Shown piece after piece: positions 34,360 through 43,414 of a stretch of 64,000 nt of DNA. Position 1 is the first letter of the stretch. Every line of letters begins with the position of its first letter. The notes below the pieces were generated by a model. That model saw only the letters and a list, made by a program, of their open reading frames with translations, was not told the DNA's origin and did no database searches. This DNA is from Sphingobacterium paucimobilis HER1398 (GTDB taxonomy: Bacteria > Bacteroidota > Bacteroidia > Sphingobacteriales > Sphingobacteriaceae): NCBI RefSeq assembly GCF_000416985.1, contig NZ_ATDL01000020.1, positions 1-64,000 of the forward strand, given 5' to 3'. A program made the translations under genes and the position numbers.

Positions 34360-35730
34360 ATGGGGAAATGGCGGTCGCTATTTGCCAATAACCATAAGCT
34401 ATCTGCTTTTATAATCATATTCTGTGTGTTGTTTAGTGGTCTTTTGGTATCTCCTGCTTGGGCGCAGGGGGCCAAAGACCTAGTTGAAATTCAACCTTTA
34501 AAAGTAGGTGATAAGATACCAGACGAGTTATGGGATCTCCCACTCAAAGTCGTCAATCATCCCGAAGGGAAAGATTATATTAAACTGAATGATTATCGGG
34601 ACAAAAAGCTGATCATTCTTGACTTTTGGGCAACTTGGTGTGGTAGCTGTATCGCCTCCATACCGAAACTAGGTAAACTTCAAGAAGACTTCAAAAACGA
34701 AATACAGATAGTGCCAATTACCAAAGAGGAAGATAAAAAAGTTTTAAAATTTTATGATCAGCATGATTCCGACTTCTTAACGGTGGTTAATGACCGATAT
34801 TTAAGTGAATGGTTTAAACATCTTTTTCTTCCGCATTACGTAATTATAAATGGTAATGGTATTGTTGTCGCTGTAACCTCGACTGACCAGCTTACAGTTG
34901 ATAATATAAGTCAGTTACTTAAAGGGGCGGTATTGTCAATTAGTATAAAAAATGATAGAGACAACAGTCGTCCATTATTATTAACATCAGATGCACCTTA
35001 TGATCGTGTCCAATACAGTTCAATGTTCTTTGAAGGCTTATTGGAGGGGTATCCTGCTGCTATAGAGCAGCGACAAGCAGAAAGTTTGGAGGGTGTGACT
35101 TTTACAAATCTATCTCTTCTTAAACTCTATAAAAAAGCGTATAGAAAGTTATACCCAGAATTTAATGATAAAAGATTCGTACTGGATGTTATTGACAGCT
35201 CGGGTCTGGTATATAATGTAGACACCCACGTCAACAAAATGGACTGGTACGCCCATAATTTGTACAGTTATGAGATACTTTTAAAAAGCGATAGGAAAGA
35301 TGATTTATATAGTCTTATGTTGGAAGACCTCAATAGGTTTTCATCGTATCAAGGTAGCATAGTGCAGAGAAGCATGACTTGTCTAAAACTAATAAAAAGC
35401 AATGAAACGCCTTCAAGATCTTTGCTCAGCCAAGAGTGCAAGAACGGGATTAAGTATTTTAACCAGATATCACCTCGAACTTTCACTGCTTATTTGGATG
35501 GCTTTCCGCAAATTAAACAGATTATTGTAGATGATACAGGTTTAGATAAAATCGACATTGCGATCAGCGAGAAGATAACTGATACGGATGCTTTGAAAAC
35601 AGAATTGACAGCTCAAGGTTTCGATCTAGAGAAGTCTATAATTGATCTCCCAGTCTTTGTTATAACGATGAAGGAGCGAAGAAAAACATCATTTCAATCG
35701 ACTAATAGCCTTTTTTCTACAAAAAAATGA
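34360..35730 (+). CDS. TlpA-like thioredoxin protein with long C-terminal domain (locus C)
   Basis: The ATG at 34360 gives a signal peptide (MGKWRSLFANNHKLSAFIII, ending AWAQ); the open frame upstream runs through REP-like DNA and is rejected. The 456-aa product has a thioredoxin domain at about 47-190 with LIILDFWATWCGSCIASIP (CGSC at residues 94-97) and a C-terminal region of some 250 residues (FTNLSLLKLYKKAYRKLYPEF, DKIDIAISEKITDTDALKTEL) that may be the DUF3738-like domain fused to TlpA in some Bacteroidota. Its stop overlaps the susC start (ATGA), so the two are translationally coupled. Confidence 0.82.
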   Translation: MGKWRSLFANNHKLSAFIIIFCVLFSGLLVSPAWAQGAKDLVEIQPLKVGDKIPDELWDLPLKVVNHPEGKDYIKLNDYRDKKLIILDFWATWCGSCIASIPKLGKLQEDFKNEIQIVPITKEEDKKVLKFYDQHDSDFLTVVNDRYLSEWFKHLFLPHYVIINGNGIVVAVTSTDQLTVDNISQLLKGAVLSISIKNDRDNSRPLLLTSDAPYDRVQYSSMFFEGLLEGYPAAIEQRQAESLEGVTFTNLSLLKLYKKAYRKLYPEFNDKRFVLDVIDSSGLVYNVDTHVNKMDWYAHNLYSYEILLKSDRKDDLYSLMLEDLNRFSSYQGSIVQRSMTCLKLIKSNETPSRSLLSQECKNGIKYFNQISPRTFTAYLDGFPQIKQIIVDDTGLDKIDIAISEKITDTDALKTELTAQGFDLEKSIIDLPVFVITMKERRKTSFQSTNSLFSTKK

Positions 35731-38700
35731 AAGTAAATATCTTACTAATTACATATGCTATACTCTCTTGCAGTATTGCAATGGCACAAACGGTTACTAT
35801 AAAAGGAACCGTGTCAAATAGTATAAATAGTGACCTTTTACAGGGCGTAGCGGTTCGTTCCGGAACAGGAAGTTCTACCCGTAGTGATAACAAAGGGTAT
35901 TTTGAAATTACTTTGCCAGCGAATAGCCATTCTATCTTGTTCAGTCATATAGGCTATGAAAACAGGGAAATCAAAATGCCTAAAGACGCAGGAGTTTTCC
36001 TGAAGGTAGTTCTTCAGGAAAAAAACAACTTACTTGAAGAAGTAAAGATTAATACGGGCTATCAGTCTTTACCGCGTGAACGTATGACGGGCTCGTTTTC
36101 TCAAATTGACAAAGCTCGGTTTAACGAACAAGTAGGTAGCCATGTGCTGGACAGGTTGCCGGCGATTGCAAATTCATATGGAGTGACCTCTGCAAGAACC
36201 AATCCTAACGGATATACATCAATTCGGGGATTCAGTACACTTACAGGGCCAAGAAACCCACTTATCGTGGTCGATAATTTTCCATATGAGGGTGATATCG
36301 ATAATTTCAATCCCAATGATGTGGAAAACATAACATTTCTTAAAGACGCGGCCGCGGCATCAATATGGGGTACAAGAGCTGGGAATGGGGTAATCGTAAT
36401 TACAACCAAAAAGGGCAAGCGTAGCATGCCGACCAATATCACGCTTAGTTCAAATATATCGATATTGGAAAAGCCAGACCTTTTCAAAATAAGAATGATA
36501 TCCTCCGCTGATTACATTGATATGGAGAAAGATCTATTTAATAATAAGCATCGGTTTTCGGATACGGCTAATATGGGGAGGCCATCGTTTACACCTTTAT
36601 ATGAAATTCTATTCAAAGAAAAAAAACAGATGATTTCCGAGGGAGATGCGAGTAGGCAGATGGATGCCCTTCGTGGTCTGGATGTAAGAGACGATTATCT
36701 TCGGTATCTATACAGAACCGGATTTAATAGACAGTATGCGATCAATGCCAATGGGGGAACAAACAGTGTCGCATGGCTTTTGTCTGCAGGACACGATAAG
36801 AATGCTGGATTATCGGATGAAGGTTATAAACGTATGACGTTACGGAGCAATAATACATACTATATAAATGAACGTATGGATATTTCCATTGGTGCTTTCT
36901 ATACACAAACGACCAATTTGTCGGGTAGGCCTACTTACAATTCTATAACAAACGGAACCCTAGTTCTTCCACCTTATACCCGAATGGTAGGGAACAACGG
37001 AGAACAGTTGCCGATTTATAAACGAAGGCAGGAATACGTAGACACAGCCGGAGATGGGAAGCTGTTGGACTGGAAATATTATCCTCTAGAAGATTATCAG
37101 TACAGCACAGTTACAGCAAATGTTAGAAACTTGCTTGCCAATTTTGGATTTCAATATAAAATAGGACAAGGACTCGTCATGGAGCTAAAATATCAGCACG
37201 AATGGCAAAATCTGAAAAGAGAGGTTTGGCAAGGTGAACAAAGCTATTATACACGTGACTTGATTAATAATTTCACGCAGATTAATACAGCAACTGGTGC
37301 AGTAGTTTACAAAGTGCCCCTGGGAGATATCATGGACCTGACTGATGTCGATATGCAGGCCTATAATTTCCGAGGTCAGTTAAATTACAGCAAACATTTC
37401 GGTGACCATAATTTTTTTGCTCTAGCAGGGTCAGAGATGCGTGAAAAAAAAGATAATAGCGCTACCCACCGTACATATGGACTGAATAAAGATATCCTTA
37501 CAATTGTTCCTGTTGATTATGCAAATACTTACCCACAGTATCTGACTGGTTTTAATTCTTTTATACCGAATACTGCAAACTTTGAAGGTACGAACACGCG
37601 CTATCTTTCTATGTTCGGTAATTTTTCATACACGTATAAGTCCAGATATACGATTTCAGGTAGTGCTAGACGGGATGCTTCGAATACCTTCGGTATTGCT
37701 ACCAATGATAAGTGGACACCGTTGTGGTCGGCAGGATTGGGCTGGGATATAGCTGCTGAGCGATTTTATAGTCTTAGCTTTGTTTCTTATTTAAAATTGA
37801 GAGGTACTTACGGTTTTAGCGGTAATGTAGATCCTTCGCGGACTGCTATGACGACAATAAAATATAGTTCAACCTCACCCTATACTCTAAGTCCGATTAC
37901 GGATGTAGAGCGTTTCTATAACCCCAGTCTCCGTTGGGAAAAGGTACGGATGACCAATATCGGTCTTGATTTTAAGCTCGCAGGAAACAGGGTGTCTGGA
38001 AGTTTAGAATATTTTCAGAAGAAAGCCACGGATTTATATGGCCCTGTTTCACTGGATATGACAGTTGGTCTCCGGACAGCAACGATTACCAAGAATGTCG
38101 CTGTGTTGGCTGGAAATGGAGTGGATGTAGAAGTGAGTAGTGAGAATCTAAAAGGGGCGGTTAAATGGGAAACACAGCTTAATTTCTCATGGTACAGTGA
38201 TAAGGTAATGAAACATTATACCCCTACATATGTGGGGAATAACTTTGTAGGAGGAGGGATGTTTGCTGTAGAGGGAAAGCCTCTGTATTCACTTTTTGCA
38301 TATCAATGGCACGGTCTGAATCCTGAAAATGGAAATCCTATCGGGTTTATAAACGGCCACCAAAGTGAAAGTTATATGGCAATCACAGGCGATAGTACGC
38401 AGCTATCCGATTTAGTGTACAAAGGCTCCTTGATCCCATTGGAGTACGGATCTGTAGGTAACACGGTGCGTTGGAAGGGATTGTCACTTACAGCCCGGGT
38501 TAGCTTCGCTTTTGGACACTATTTCCGCAAACAGTCTATCGATTATTCGGGTTTGGTTTCCAGTGGAGTAGGACATTCGGACTTCGGTTTCCGATGGCAG
38601 AAAAAAGGAGATGAGGAACACACTAATATTCCATCATGGATCTATCCCTTGAATAATAATAGAGACATGTTCTATAAGTATGCAGAAGTGCTGACTGCAA

Positions 38701-38918
38701 GAGCAGACAACATACGTCTGCAATACATTAGTTTAGACTATGTATTACCGGAAAAAACCGTTGCCCGTATGGGCTGTTCTCTTGTTCGCTTTTTTTGCAC
38801 AGCATCAAATTTGGGCTTGCTTTGGCGAAAAAACACGGATGGGATTGACCCGGATTATCCGGAAACAGACATACAGCCTTCAAGAACTTTTTCATTAGGT
38901 GTTAATATTGGTTTTTAA
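35727..38918 (+). CDS. SusC/RagA-type TonB-dependent receptor without STN domain (locus C)
   Basis: A 1063-aa outer-membrane receptor (signal peptide residues 1-20, ending AMAQ). A carboxypeptidase-regulatory-like domain lies at about 22-105 (VTIKGTVSNSINSDLLQGVAV); the plug begins VKINTGYQSLPRERMTGSF and holds NITFLKDAAAASIWGTRAGNGV; the barrel ends in FSLGVNIGF. There is no STN domain, in line with the absence of a local sigma/FecR pair. The NTGYQxxxxERxxGS start is shared with the locus D receptor, not with A, B or E. Regulation must come from elsewhere. Confidence 0.95.
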   Translation: MKVNILLITYAILSCSIAMAQTVTIKGTVSNSINSDLLQGVAVRSGTGSSTRSDNKGYFEITLPANSHSILFSHIGYENREIKMPKDAGVFLKVVLQEKNNLLEEVKINTGYQSLPRERMTGSFSQIDKARFNEQVGSHVLDRLPAIANSYGVTSARTNPNGYTSIRGFSTLTGPRNPLIVVDNFPYEGDIDNFNPNDVENITFLKDAAAASIWGTRAGNGVIVITTKKGKRSMPTNITLSSNISILEKPDLFKIRMISSADYIDMEKDLFNNKHRFSDTANMGRPSFTPLYEILFKEKKQMISEGDASRQMDALRGLDVRDDYLRYLYRTGFNRQYAINANGGTNSVAWLLSAGHDKNAGLSDEGYKRMTLRSNNTYYINERMDISIGAFYTQTTNLSGRPTYNSITNGTLVLPPYTRMVGNNGEQLPIYKRRQEYVDTAGDGKLLDWKYYPLEDYQYSTVTANVRNLLANFGFQYKIGQGLVMELKYQHEWQNLKREVWQGEQSYYTRDLINNFTQINTATGAVVYKVPLGDIMDLTDVDMQAYNFRGQLNYSKHFGDHNFFALAGSEMREKKDNSATHRTYGLNKDILTIVPVDYANTYPQYLTGFNSFIPNTANFEGTNTRYLSMFGNFSYTYKSRYTISGSARRDASNTFGIATNDKWTPLWSAGLGWDIAAERFYSLSFVSYLKLRGTYGFSGNVDPSRTAMTTIKYSSTSPYTLSPITDVERFYNPSLRWEKVRMTNIGLDFKLAGNRVSGSLEYFQKKATDLYGPVSLDMTVGLRTATITKNVAVLAGNGVDVEVSSENLKGAVKWETQLNFSWYSDKVMKHYTPTYVGNNFVGGGMFAVEGKPLYSLFAYQWHGLNPENGNPIGFINGHQSESYMAITGDSTQLSDLVYKGSLIPLEYGSVGNTVRWKGLSLTARVSFAFGHYFRKQSIDYSGLVSSGVGHSDFGFRWQKKGDEEHTNIPSWIYPLNNNRDMFYKYAEVLTARADNIRLQYISLDYVLPEKTVARMGCSLVRFFCTASNLGLLWRKNTDGIDPDYPETDIQPSRTFSLGVNIGF

Positions 38919-38937
38919 TTGTTTAAAAAAAGAGTTT

Positions 38938-40305
38938 ATGAAAACATATAGATGTATTGTTATATCAGTATCACTTGCATTGTTCGGTATGCTGGTGAGC
39001 TGTGAGCGTTTTTTGGATACTAAACCTGATCAAAAACTAGTGGTGCCTTCCACTATTCAGGATCTTCAGGGTATATTGGATTCTTACCTTAGAGTCAATC
39101 AATACGAACCCAGTGCTGCCGAAGTCAGCGCAGATAACTATTATCTCACGGATGCCGACTGGGATGGTTTAGCTAGAGAAGTGTATCGAAGGATGTACGT
39201 ATGGGAAAAAGATAATCTGTTTGAGGCTGGTACAGGCGAGTGGTCTTATTGTTATGATAATGTATTTCGGGCAAATACAGTGCTTGATAACCTAGACAAG
39301 ATTAAGCTGTCTACTGGAGAACAAGAAGCATTCGATAATCTTAAGGGGCAAGCTCTAGCCTTAAGGGCAAGGAGCTTCCTAAAGGTAGCAGGTGTGTGGG
39401 CACAGGCTTATGATGAGAAAACAGCAGATACAGATTTGGGTATTCCCATCCGGTTGAATTCAGATTTTAATACGATTTCTACTCGATCTACATTGCGGGA
39501 AACCTACATGCAGATTATTTCTGACTTGAAAGCATCTATCCCCTTGTTGCCTGTATCACAGCTTCATGTGCTTAGGACCAATAAGGCGGCAGCATATGGA
39601 TTACTAGCCCGAACGTATCTGTTTATGGGGAAGTATGATGAGGCGGGAATTTATGCTGACTCTTGTTTACAGCTATATGATAAGCTGTTGGATTATAATT
39701 TACTGAATAAAGCCCTAGCATATCCCGTAAATCAATTCAATGAGGAGGTAATACTTTCGACCAGAATGTTAACTCCTTCGTCTATGGGAAATACGAAAGC
39801 TAAAATAGATCCTTTGTTAATTCAGTCTTATCACGCCCATGATCTTCGCAGTAGTATTTTTTTTAAAAGTAACAACAATGGAACTTATGGGTTTAAAGGG
39901 GGGTATGAAGGAGCTGGTTCTCTTTTTGATGGTATAGCGACGGATGAGATGTTCTTGATCCGTGCCGAATGTGCAGCACGGAGCGGTCAGATATCGGAGG
40001 CGATGAAAGATCTAAATCATTTAATGGTACACAGATGGGATAACGCAAAATTATTTGTTCCATACGTTGCTGATACAAAAGAAAAGACTGTAGAGCTTGT
40101 TTTATTGGAACGTAGAAAAGAACTTTTAATGCGCGGGCTTCGTTGGATGGATATTAAAAGGCTGAATAAAAAGGGGGCTGATATAACATTAAAAAGAACT
40201 GTCAAGGGCAAAGAATATTCGATAACTCCGAATGATGTACGATTTGCATTGCCAATTCCAAATGATGTTATAGCATTAACGGGGATGAAACAGAATCCCC
40301 GTTAA
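38938..40305 (+). CDS. RagB/SusD family surface lipoprotein (locus C)
   Basis: The ATG at 38938 gives a lipoprotein signal (MKTYRCIVISVSLALFGMLVSC). The 455-aa product has FLDTKPDQKLVVPSTIQDLQGILDSY, the helical core (LKGQALALRARSFLKVAGVWAQ, AAAYGLLARTYLFMGKYDEAGIYADSCL) and a C-terminal domain with DEMFLIRAECAARSG and VELVLLERRKELLMRGLRWMDIKRLN. It is slightly short for SusD. Two hairpins overlap and follow its 3' end. Confidence 0.92.
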   Translation: MKTYRCIVISVSLALFGMLVSCERFLDTKPDQKLVVPSTIQDLQGILDSYLRVNQYEPSAAEVSADNYYLTDADWDGLAREVYRRMYVWEKDNLFEAGTGEWSYCYDNVFRANTVLDNLDKIKLSTGEQEAFDNLKGQALALRARSFLKVAGVWAQAYDEKTADTDLGIPIRLNSDFNTISTRSTLRETYMQIISDLKASIPLLPVSQLHVLRTNKAAAYGLLARTYLFMGKYDEAGIYADSCLQLYDKLLDYNLLNKALAYPVNQFNEEVILSTRMLTPSSMGNTKAKIDPLLIQSYHAHDLRSSIFFKSNNNGTYGFKGGYEGAGSLFDGIATDEMFLIRAECAARSGQISEAMKDLNHLMVHRWDNAKLFVPYVADTKEKTVELVLLERRKELLMRGLRWMDIKRLNKKGADITLKRTVKGKEYSITPNDVRFALPIPNDVIALTGMKQNPR

Positions 40306-40307
40306 TG
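40274..40307 (+). terminator. Hairpin over the susD stop codon (locus C)
   Basis: A perfect 13-bp stem (cattaacggggat/atccccgttaatg) with an 8-nt loop, including the susD stop codon. It is followed 5 bp later by a second hairpin, so the two may act as a tandem terminator. Confidence 0.55.
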
Positions 40308-40312
40308 TTGCG

Positions 40313-40341
40313 CCAAGCACAGATTTAATCTCTGTGCTTGG
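40313..40341. terminator. Shared terminator between locus C and the convergent gene
   Basis: A perfect 11-bp stem (ccaagcacaga/tctgtgcttgg) with a 7-nt loop. The last codons and stop of the minus-strand gene at 40325 lie within it. Confidence 0.65.
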
Positions 40342-40684
40342 TTGCATTGTCTTCTACAAAGGCTACAGCTGCACTTGGCGAAAGTGTGTTTAGATAATTT
40401 GTCAGCTGTGTCTCGTTAGTTATCGAAGGCATGTTCGGTGCCACTACACAAGGGAGTTCTCCAAAATCACATTCTTCTGTCCCATCACTGGTTTCCCAGT
40501 TTGAGGGGTTAGTGATGCTATTAATACTTGTATCGCTACCCTTATAGCGGAACTCCGTATTTGCTGTTTTTGAAACAGATAAAATGTCATTACTGTTAGA
40601 AATAGCTTTGACGCCGAAAGATAGTGTTAGACCCAGTATCGAAAATAAGATGGCATGTAGCCAATTGTTTTTTGTTGCTCTCAT
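40325..40684 (-). CDS. Small exported protein, DUF6520-like
   Basis: A 119-aa protein with an N-terminal signal (WLHAILFSILGLTLSFGVKA). The mature part carries EFRYKGSDTSINSITNPSNW and a two-cysteine motif ECDFGELPCVV, the arrangement I associate with the DUF6520 group of small Sphingobacteria proteins, plus a C-terminal TQLTNYLNTLSPSAAVAFVED. Function is unknown. It is monocistronic and shares a terminator with locus C. Confidence 0.6.
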   Translation of the reverse strand: MRATKNNWLHAILFSILGLTLSFGVKAISNSNDILSVSKTANTEFRYKGSDTSINSITNPSNWETSDGTEECDFGELPCVVAPNMPSITNETQLTNYLNTLSPSAAVAFVEDNATKHRD

Positions 40685-40889
40685 CGCAATTTATTTAGAT
40701 TATTAAAAATAATTGTCGCTGCTGCCTTTTATTTATACACCTGGGCACAGCCTGTGCGGTGTACCCTTTTGGCTGGTGCGCCCTTTCTTCAGATTACCTT
40801 GCATCCTCAGTCAGTTGTACTTGCGTTTTGATGAAGCTAAGGTAGGATGGTGCATCGGGGATAAATCGGGCGGGACGGTAGTATAATAT

Positions 40890-41459
40890 CTAGCGCCCCA
40901 GTTCTTGTCTTCTGCTTCGGTACAGCGTCTTTGGATCGATGTTTAGGTATTGTGCCAGCTGCTTGTTATTGAGGGTTGCAGGGATGGCGGGTAGATGTTT
41001 CAGTGTCTCTCGGTAACGCTCGGTAGGAGGATGGCTCATTACCCGTAGCTTGAGATCACCTATGGTAGACCGTCGCTGTCGTAGGATATTGATCAATCGC
41101 ATGATGGGCGCATGAATTTCCATTAGTCTGCGCAGCTCGGCAAGGTGTATCACTGCCAGTCGAGTATCTTTTAAGATATATATGTCAAGATCATGACTGC
41201 TGTCGCTGTATTCGTGTTTGGTTCCCGTAAATGATTGCCCCGGTAATGTCATCCAGTGCATATAAGGAGGATGGTTCTCGTAGTAATACAATGCACCGAC
41301 TAATCCATCCAGTACGTAGCACCATTGCTGGCAGCGGTCTCTGTCGCGACAATAGATTTTATTTTTATCAAAGTGCTGTACTTTCGTCATACTAAGTAAT
41401 GCATTGCTGGATGCTTCGCATTGCAGTAGCTTTACGACTTGGCTTCTGAATTTTTCCAT
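40890..41459 (-). CDS. Crp/Fnr-family transcriptional regulator
   Basis: A 189-aa protein with an N-terminal cyclic-nucleotide-binding-like beta-barrel (KIYCRDRDRCQQWCYVLDGLVGALYYYENH, MTLPGQSFTG) and a C-terminal helix-turn-helix (TERYRETLKHLPAIPATLNNKQLAQYLNIDPKTLYRSRR). The phosphate-binding cassette of true cAMP-binding members is not evident, which is usual for Bacteroidota homologues. No signal peptide. It is divergent from the membrane protein at 41918 across a 458-bp gap containing an inverted repeat. Confidence 0.8.
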   Translation of the reverse strand: MEKFRSQVVKLLQCEASSNALLSMTKVQHFDKNKIYCRDRDRCQQWCYVLDGLVGALYYYENHPPYMHWMTLPGQSFTGTKHEYSDSSHDLDIYILKDTRLAVIHLAELRRLMEIHAPIMRLINILRQRRSTIGDLKLRVMSHPPTERYRETLKHLPAIPATLNNKQLAQYLNIDPKTLYRSRRQELGR

Positions 41460-41593
41460 AACTCCCCTTTACTGTTTCAGGATTTTATAATATGTTTCTG
41501 CAAAGTCGAATGGCTTTTGGAGCTGCTGCTCAAAAAAAAAGTGTGAACGGATATTATCATAATCGAGTGGTGTTTTTAAAGTTTATCAGATAG

Positions 41594-41624
41594 GGTTATA
41601 TAACGGGCTGCTGGGTATATAACC
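41594..41624. promoter_or_regulatory. Inverted repeat between the Crp-like gene and the membrane protein gene
   Basis: Perfect 9-bp arms ggttatata/tatataacc separated by 13 nt, with a central palindrome gttatataac in the left arm. The dyad lies in a divergent intergenic gap of 458 bp that otherwise shows nothing I recognise. It may be an operator or a small hairpin. Confidence 0.4.
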
Positions 41625-41917
41625 GGTGTTGGTTTCTGTGTTTTACTGCCTGTTGAATTACGCATTATTTTTTGTTTCAATTAATCTTATGGGTACTATT
41701 TTTCTTTACTATTAATTTTTACTAATTTCAGGTTTTACTTTTAACAGTAAAGTTAATGCCTTTTGTAGGTCAGTGTGCCCGGTGGACAATGTATTATCGA
41801 TGAAACAGGTCGTTGTTGCGGTGTAATTTGGATTTGCGAGATAGGAAATAAGTGGTTTTAATCGGTCTAGTGCTAGTTGTTCAACGGTTTTATAGCGTGA
41901 TACCAGATTTCCTTTTT

Positions 41918-42841
41918 ATGAAAAATATTCCGTTGAAATTCTTAGAACTTCCGTTTAAAACAATACGTTTTTTGCTCCGGTACGAGTGGGGCCTATGGGG
42001 AGTGCCGGCACTTCTTGGTGCTCATTTTCTTACGATCTATAGAAAACCAGGGCATGAAGTGACTATTGTGTGGGATAAATTCTATGTGGGCTGGTTGGTC
42101 TTTTGGTTTTTTCTGCTGTGGATCAGCCAGCTGTGTTGTGTATATGCGGTGCGCTATTTTTTCTACCTTAGGCGTACAGGTATCTCTGCTGTCGCGTTGT
42201 TTCTTTCCAAATCTCTTCTCTTTTTCATTATGTTGCAACTGGTCTATCCGTTCCTATTGGTGCAACTTTTCGCACTGATGCCCCATGAACACAGTGCCGA
42301 ATATTGGAGACCGGGGTGTGTGGATATTGAATTGGGGGTAGTCTGCAGTTGGCTGTTTGCGTCTGTGACATTTCTGGTTTTCTATCATGCTTTTAGGAGC
42401 TATATGCGGAAAGAACGGCAGTTGCTTATAGCCTCTCAACGGAATAAATTGCAGCAGATGGAGATCGTGAGACTTGACCAGTGGGAGGATGTTGAGGCGA
42501 CTTTTATGCTGATACGGCAAGGGGATAGGGGACTAAGGCTTAAGAATAATGGCATGCTTGTAAAGGATGCCAGAAAGGCAAAAGATATCAAAGCGATGTT
42601 AGATGTTTATTATTTCGAGATATCCAAGGGTATCAATCTCCATCGCAAATATGTCGTAAAGCTGGATGCACAAGAGAACAAAGTGTACTTAGCTGCGGAC
42701 AAGTTGGAAGTGTTGCGTAAAATGGTACAGAAATATCCGGAGCTCCAGAGTATTCAGCAGGCTATAAAGTCTAAACATGGCTTGTTGTATCTATCTCCGA
42801 CTATGTACAAGAAGATAATGAAGGAGAGAGAAGAGGAATAA
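41918..42841 (+). CDS. Four-helix membrane protein with cytoplasmic C-terminal domain
   Basis: The ATG at 41918 (MKNIPLKFLELPFKTIRFLL) is chosen over a GTG at 41852. The 307-aa protein has membrane helices at about 24-40, 57-80 (VGWLVFWFFLLWISQLCCVYA), 93-118 and 137-157, then a cytoplasmic part with VRLDQWEDVEATFMLIRQGDRGLRL and VYYFEISKGINLHRKYVVKLDAQENKVYLA. The last segment faintly resembles a LytTR-type DNA-binding domain (the HRKYVV strand), but I am not certain. It may be a membrane-bound regulator or sensor. Confidence 0.5.
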   Translation: MKNIPLKFLELPFKTIRFLLRYEWGLWGVPALLGAHFLTIYRKPGHEVTIVWDKFYVGWLVFWFFLLWISQLCCVYAVRYFFYLRRTGISAVALFLSKSLLFFIMLQLVYPFLLVQLFALMPHEHSAEYWRPGCVDIELGVVCSWLFASVTFLVFYHAFRSYMRKERQLLIASQRNKLQQMEIVRLDQWEDVEATFMLIRQGDRGLRLKNNGMLVKDARKAKDIKAMLDVYYFEISKGINLHRKYVVKLDAQENKVYLAADKLEVLRKMVQKYPELQSIQQAIKSKHGLLYLSPTMYKKIMKEREEE

Positions 42842-42943
42842 TTTTGATCTGTCTGTAAACTGTCTGCATTTATAAACCTTGCGGGGCATGACATGGCCTA
42901 TTGGCCATAGGGCTGCGCCGTGTCCTGTCTAATATGTGTATGC

Positions 42944-43414
42944 ATGTTGACTATCGACCAATTGAAAAGTATCCTTGATGCTGCTGGCCTTACTGTTGAC
43001 CTCATCCAGTACCATCTGCAACCGGGGAGTAGTCTGTCTAGACAGCTCCGTCTGCTGCTGAATCTGATTGTTGAACATTCATCGTTGGATGAAGAAGAAT
43101 GCTCCTTGATGGAGCAACTGATGTGCCGCGTCTATCCTGGAATAGATCCAGCAGTACTATCGAAATCTAAAGCCGAAATATCGGCACCTCCCGAACATGT
43201 AAGTACGCAATGGGTCATTGCTTATCTGGATCTTGTTAAGAGTACGTTCTATAAACAGGTGTTCAAAAAATTGTTGTTTCCTGTAGAAACGATCGGAAAC
43301 AGACAGTATTATCTCAAGAGCGAGGTGCAGGCACTGATGGTAAGGCGTGAAAAGGGGGAATGGACCTACTCCAAACTGAACAAGGAACGGGTAGAAAAAG
43401 CTCGGAAAAAGTGA
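42944..43414 (+). CDS. Winged-helix (excisionase-like) protein next to the 21-bp array
   Basis: The ATG at 42944 (MLTIDQLKSILDAAG) is preferred to an in-frame GTG at 42920. The 156-aa product has an N-terminal helical part and a segment at about 85-130, VIAYLDLVKSTFYKQVFKKLLFPVETIGNRQYYLKSEVQALM, broken here by commas only in meaning: a helix, a turn, STFYKQV recognition-type helix, a P-containing wing and a closing YYLKSEV helix, as in MerR/excisionase-type domains. The tail is very basic (NKERVEKARKK). Its stop codon lies inside the first unit of the 21-bp array, which makes it the obvious candidate to bind that array. A 16-nt palindrome (atggcctattggccat) precedes it at 42893. Confidence 0.55.
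   Translation: MLTIDQLKSILDAAGLTVDLIQYHLQPGSSLSRQLRLLLNLIVEHSSLDEEECSLMEQLMCRVYPGIDPAVLSKSKAEISAPPEHVSTQWVIAYLDLVKSTFYKQVFKKLLFPVETIGNRQYYLKSEVQALMVRREKGEWTYSKLNKERVEKARKK

Noticed and set aside
41918..42841. Calling the membrane protein a LytTR regulator
   Set aside because: Only one strand (HRKYVV) resembles LytTR; the rest of the domain does not convince, so no family name is given.
42893..42908. 16-nt palindrome atggcctattggccat as a terminator
   Set aside because: Short stem of six pairs and no T-run; kept only as a remark under the winged-helix gene.
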